Positions 15,169 to 15,635 of a stretch of 15,635 nucleotides of DNA are shown piece after piece. A model generated the notes under the pieces. That model saw nothing but the letters and a program-made list of their open reading frames with translations. It ran no database searches and was not told the origin of the DNA. Position 1 is the first letter of the stretch. Each line of letters begins with the position of its first letter. Position numbers and translations under genes: made by a program. The stretch is from JADLEX01 sp964586775 (GTDB lineage: Bacteria; Lernaellota; Lernaellaia; JACKCT01): contig CAZPJD010000216.1 in assembly GCA_964586775.1 (NCBI GenBank), forward strand, positions 1-15,635. Direction: 5' to 3'.

Positions 15169-15603
15169 ATGAACATGAAAGCGATCTTTGCGACGCCCGA
15201 ACAGGGTGTGGCAGCGAGCGGTGCGTTCCTGCTGTTGCGCGTGGTGGGCGGCAGCGCATTCATGATTCACGGTTGGGGGAAGATCCAAAACCCCTTCGGA
15301 TGGATGGGGCCGGACGCCTTCGCGCCGCCGGTGTTTCAGGCGCTGGCGGCGCTGTCGGAATTCGGCGGCGGGCTCGCGTGGATCCTCGGCTTGGTCACAC
15401 CGCTCGCGTCGCTCGGCATCGCGTTCACGATGATCGTGGCCGCGTGGACGCACGGCGTCACGCGCGGCGATCCCTTTGTGGGCAAGGGCGGCCCGTCGTG
15501 GGAACTGGCCGCGCTTTACTTTTGCATTGCGGTTGTCTTCATGGCGGCGGGTCCTGGGCGCTTCTCGCTCGATCACAAAATCTTTGGAGACGGAGCCCGA
15601 TGA
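15169..15603 (+). CDS. DoxX-family membrane protein
   Basis: This 144-residue protein has four predicted membrane helices (about 16-36, 56-75, 78-95 and 111-128), the DoxX layout. Family-like features are the Arg24 helix LLLRVVGGSAFMIHGWGKIQ, given here only by its core RVVGGSAFMIHGWGK (24-38), followed by NPFGWMG, and the C-terminal GPGRFSLD (128-135). Members take part in varied and mostly unclear redox or membrane roles, so no specific function is assigned. The start is ATG at 15169 with GGAAGGG seven bases before it; a second ATG two codons on is also possible. It is divergent from the FAD enzyme and is followed at once by a palindromic terminator, so it is probably monocistronic. Confidence 0.88.
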   Translation: MNMKAIFATPEQGVAASGAFLLLRVVGGSAFMIHGWGKIQNPFGWMGPDAFAPPVFQALAALSEFGGGLAWILGLVTPLASLGIAFTMIVAAWTHGVTRGDPFVGKGGPSWELAALYFCIAVVFMAAGPGRFSLDHKIFGDGAR

Positions 15604-15607
15604 CGCA

Positions 15608-15635
15608 CAAAGAGCCGCCCGCGGGCGGCTCTTTG
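15608..15635 (+). terminator. Palindromic terminator after the DoxX gene, at window edge
   Basis: The last 28 bases form a perfect 14-base palindrome, CAAAGAGCCGCCCG plus its complement. The transcript would fold into a GC-rich hairpin flanked by A and T tracts, four bases beyond the stop. The T tract may continue outside the window. Its symmetry suits termination from both sides. Confidence 0.8.

Noticed and set aside
1..15635. CRISPR arrays, transposases, integrases or prophage genes
   Set aside because: None found. The only repeats are the short pairs listed, and no protein in the window resembles a recombinase.

Overview
The window is a high-GC stretch of bacterial chromosome. It carries a zapA – 6S RNA – rny block on the minus strand, an operon rich in signalling domains, and an ether-lipid-type FAD enzyme. 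Taken together this suggests a Gram-negative bacterium of deltaproteobacterial type (Desulfobacterota/Myxococcota or a related candidate phylum). That placement comes from gene content and arrangement only. I see no insertion sequence, CRISPR array, prophage or plasmid gene.

Layout from left to right. (1) Positions 1-5975, minus strand: a four-gene two-component operon. In transcription order it encodes a membrane sensor (CHASE4-like, HAMP, PAS and GAF, no kinase), a soluble hybrid histidine kinase (HisKA, HATPase, REC, REC, HPt) overlapping it by four bases, a REC–HD-GYP c-di-GMP phosphodiesterase, and a single-receiver protein cut by the window edge. The likely path is signal, split kinase, internal phosphorelay, then c-di-GMP breakdown. 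(2) Positions 6171-8706, minus strand: zapA under a clear sigma70-type promoter, then a 184-nt 6S RNA, a long leader, rny (RNase Y) with a strong ribosome-binding site, and a rho-independent terminator. (3) Positions 8818-10135, plus strand: a serine hydroxymethyltransferase of archaeal-like sequence type, transcribed divergently from zapA. (4) Positions 10214-11757, plus strand: a promoter, a long charged coiled-coil protein with a C-terminal FHA domain, and a terminator. (5) Positions 11763-13375: a short tandem repeat, tRNA-Trp(CCA) on the minus strand with a duplicated piece in its 5' leader, and a solitary PD-(D/E)XK nuclease resembling the PGN_0703 family on the plus strand. (6) Positions 13385-15635: an alkylglycerone-phosphate-synthase-like FAD enzyme (minus), a divergent DoxX-family membrane protein (plus), and a perfect palindromic terminator at the right edge.

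Most genes are chromosomal housekeeping or signalling. The parts most worth a second look are the split sensor/kinase operon, the orphan nuclease beside the altered tRNA-Trp locus, the archaeal-like SHMT, and the FHA protein whose phosphothreonine-binding positions look altered. I do not see a clear-cut new multi-gene system.
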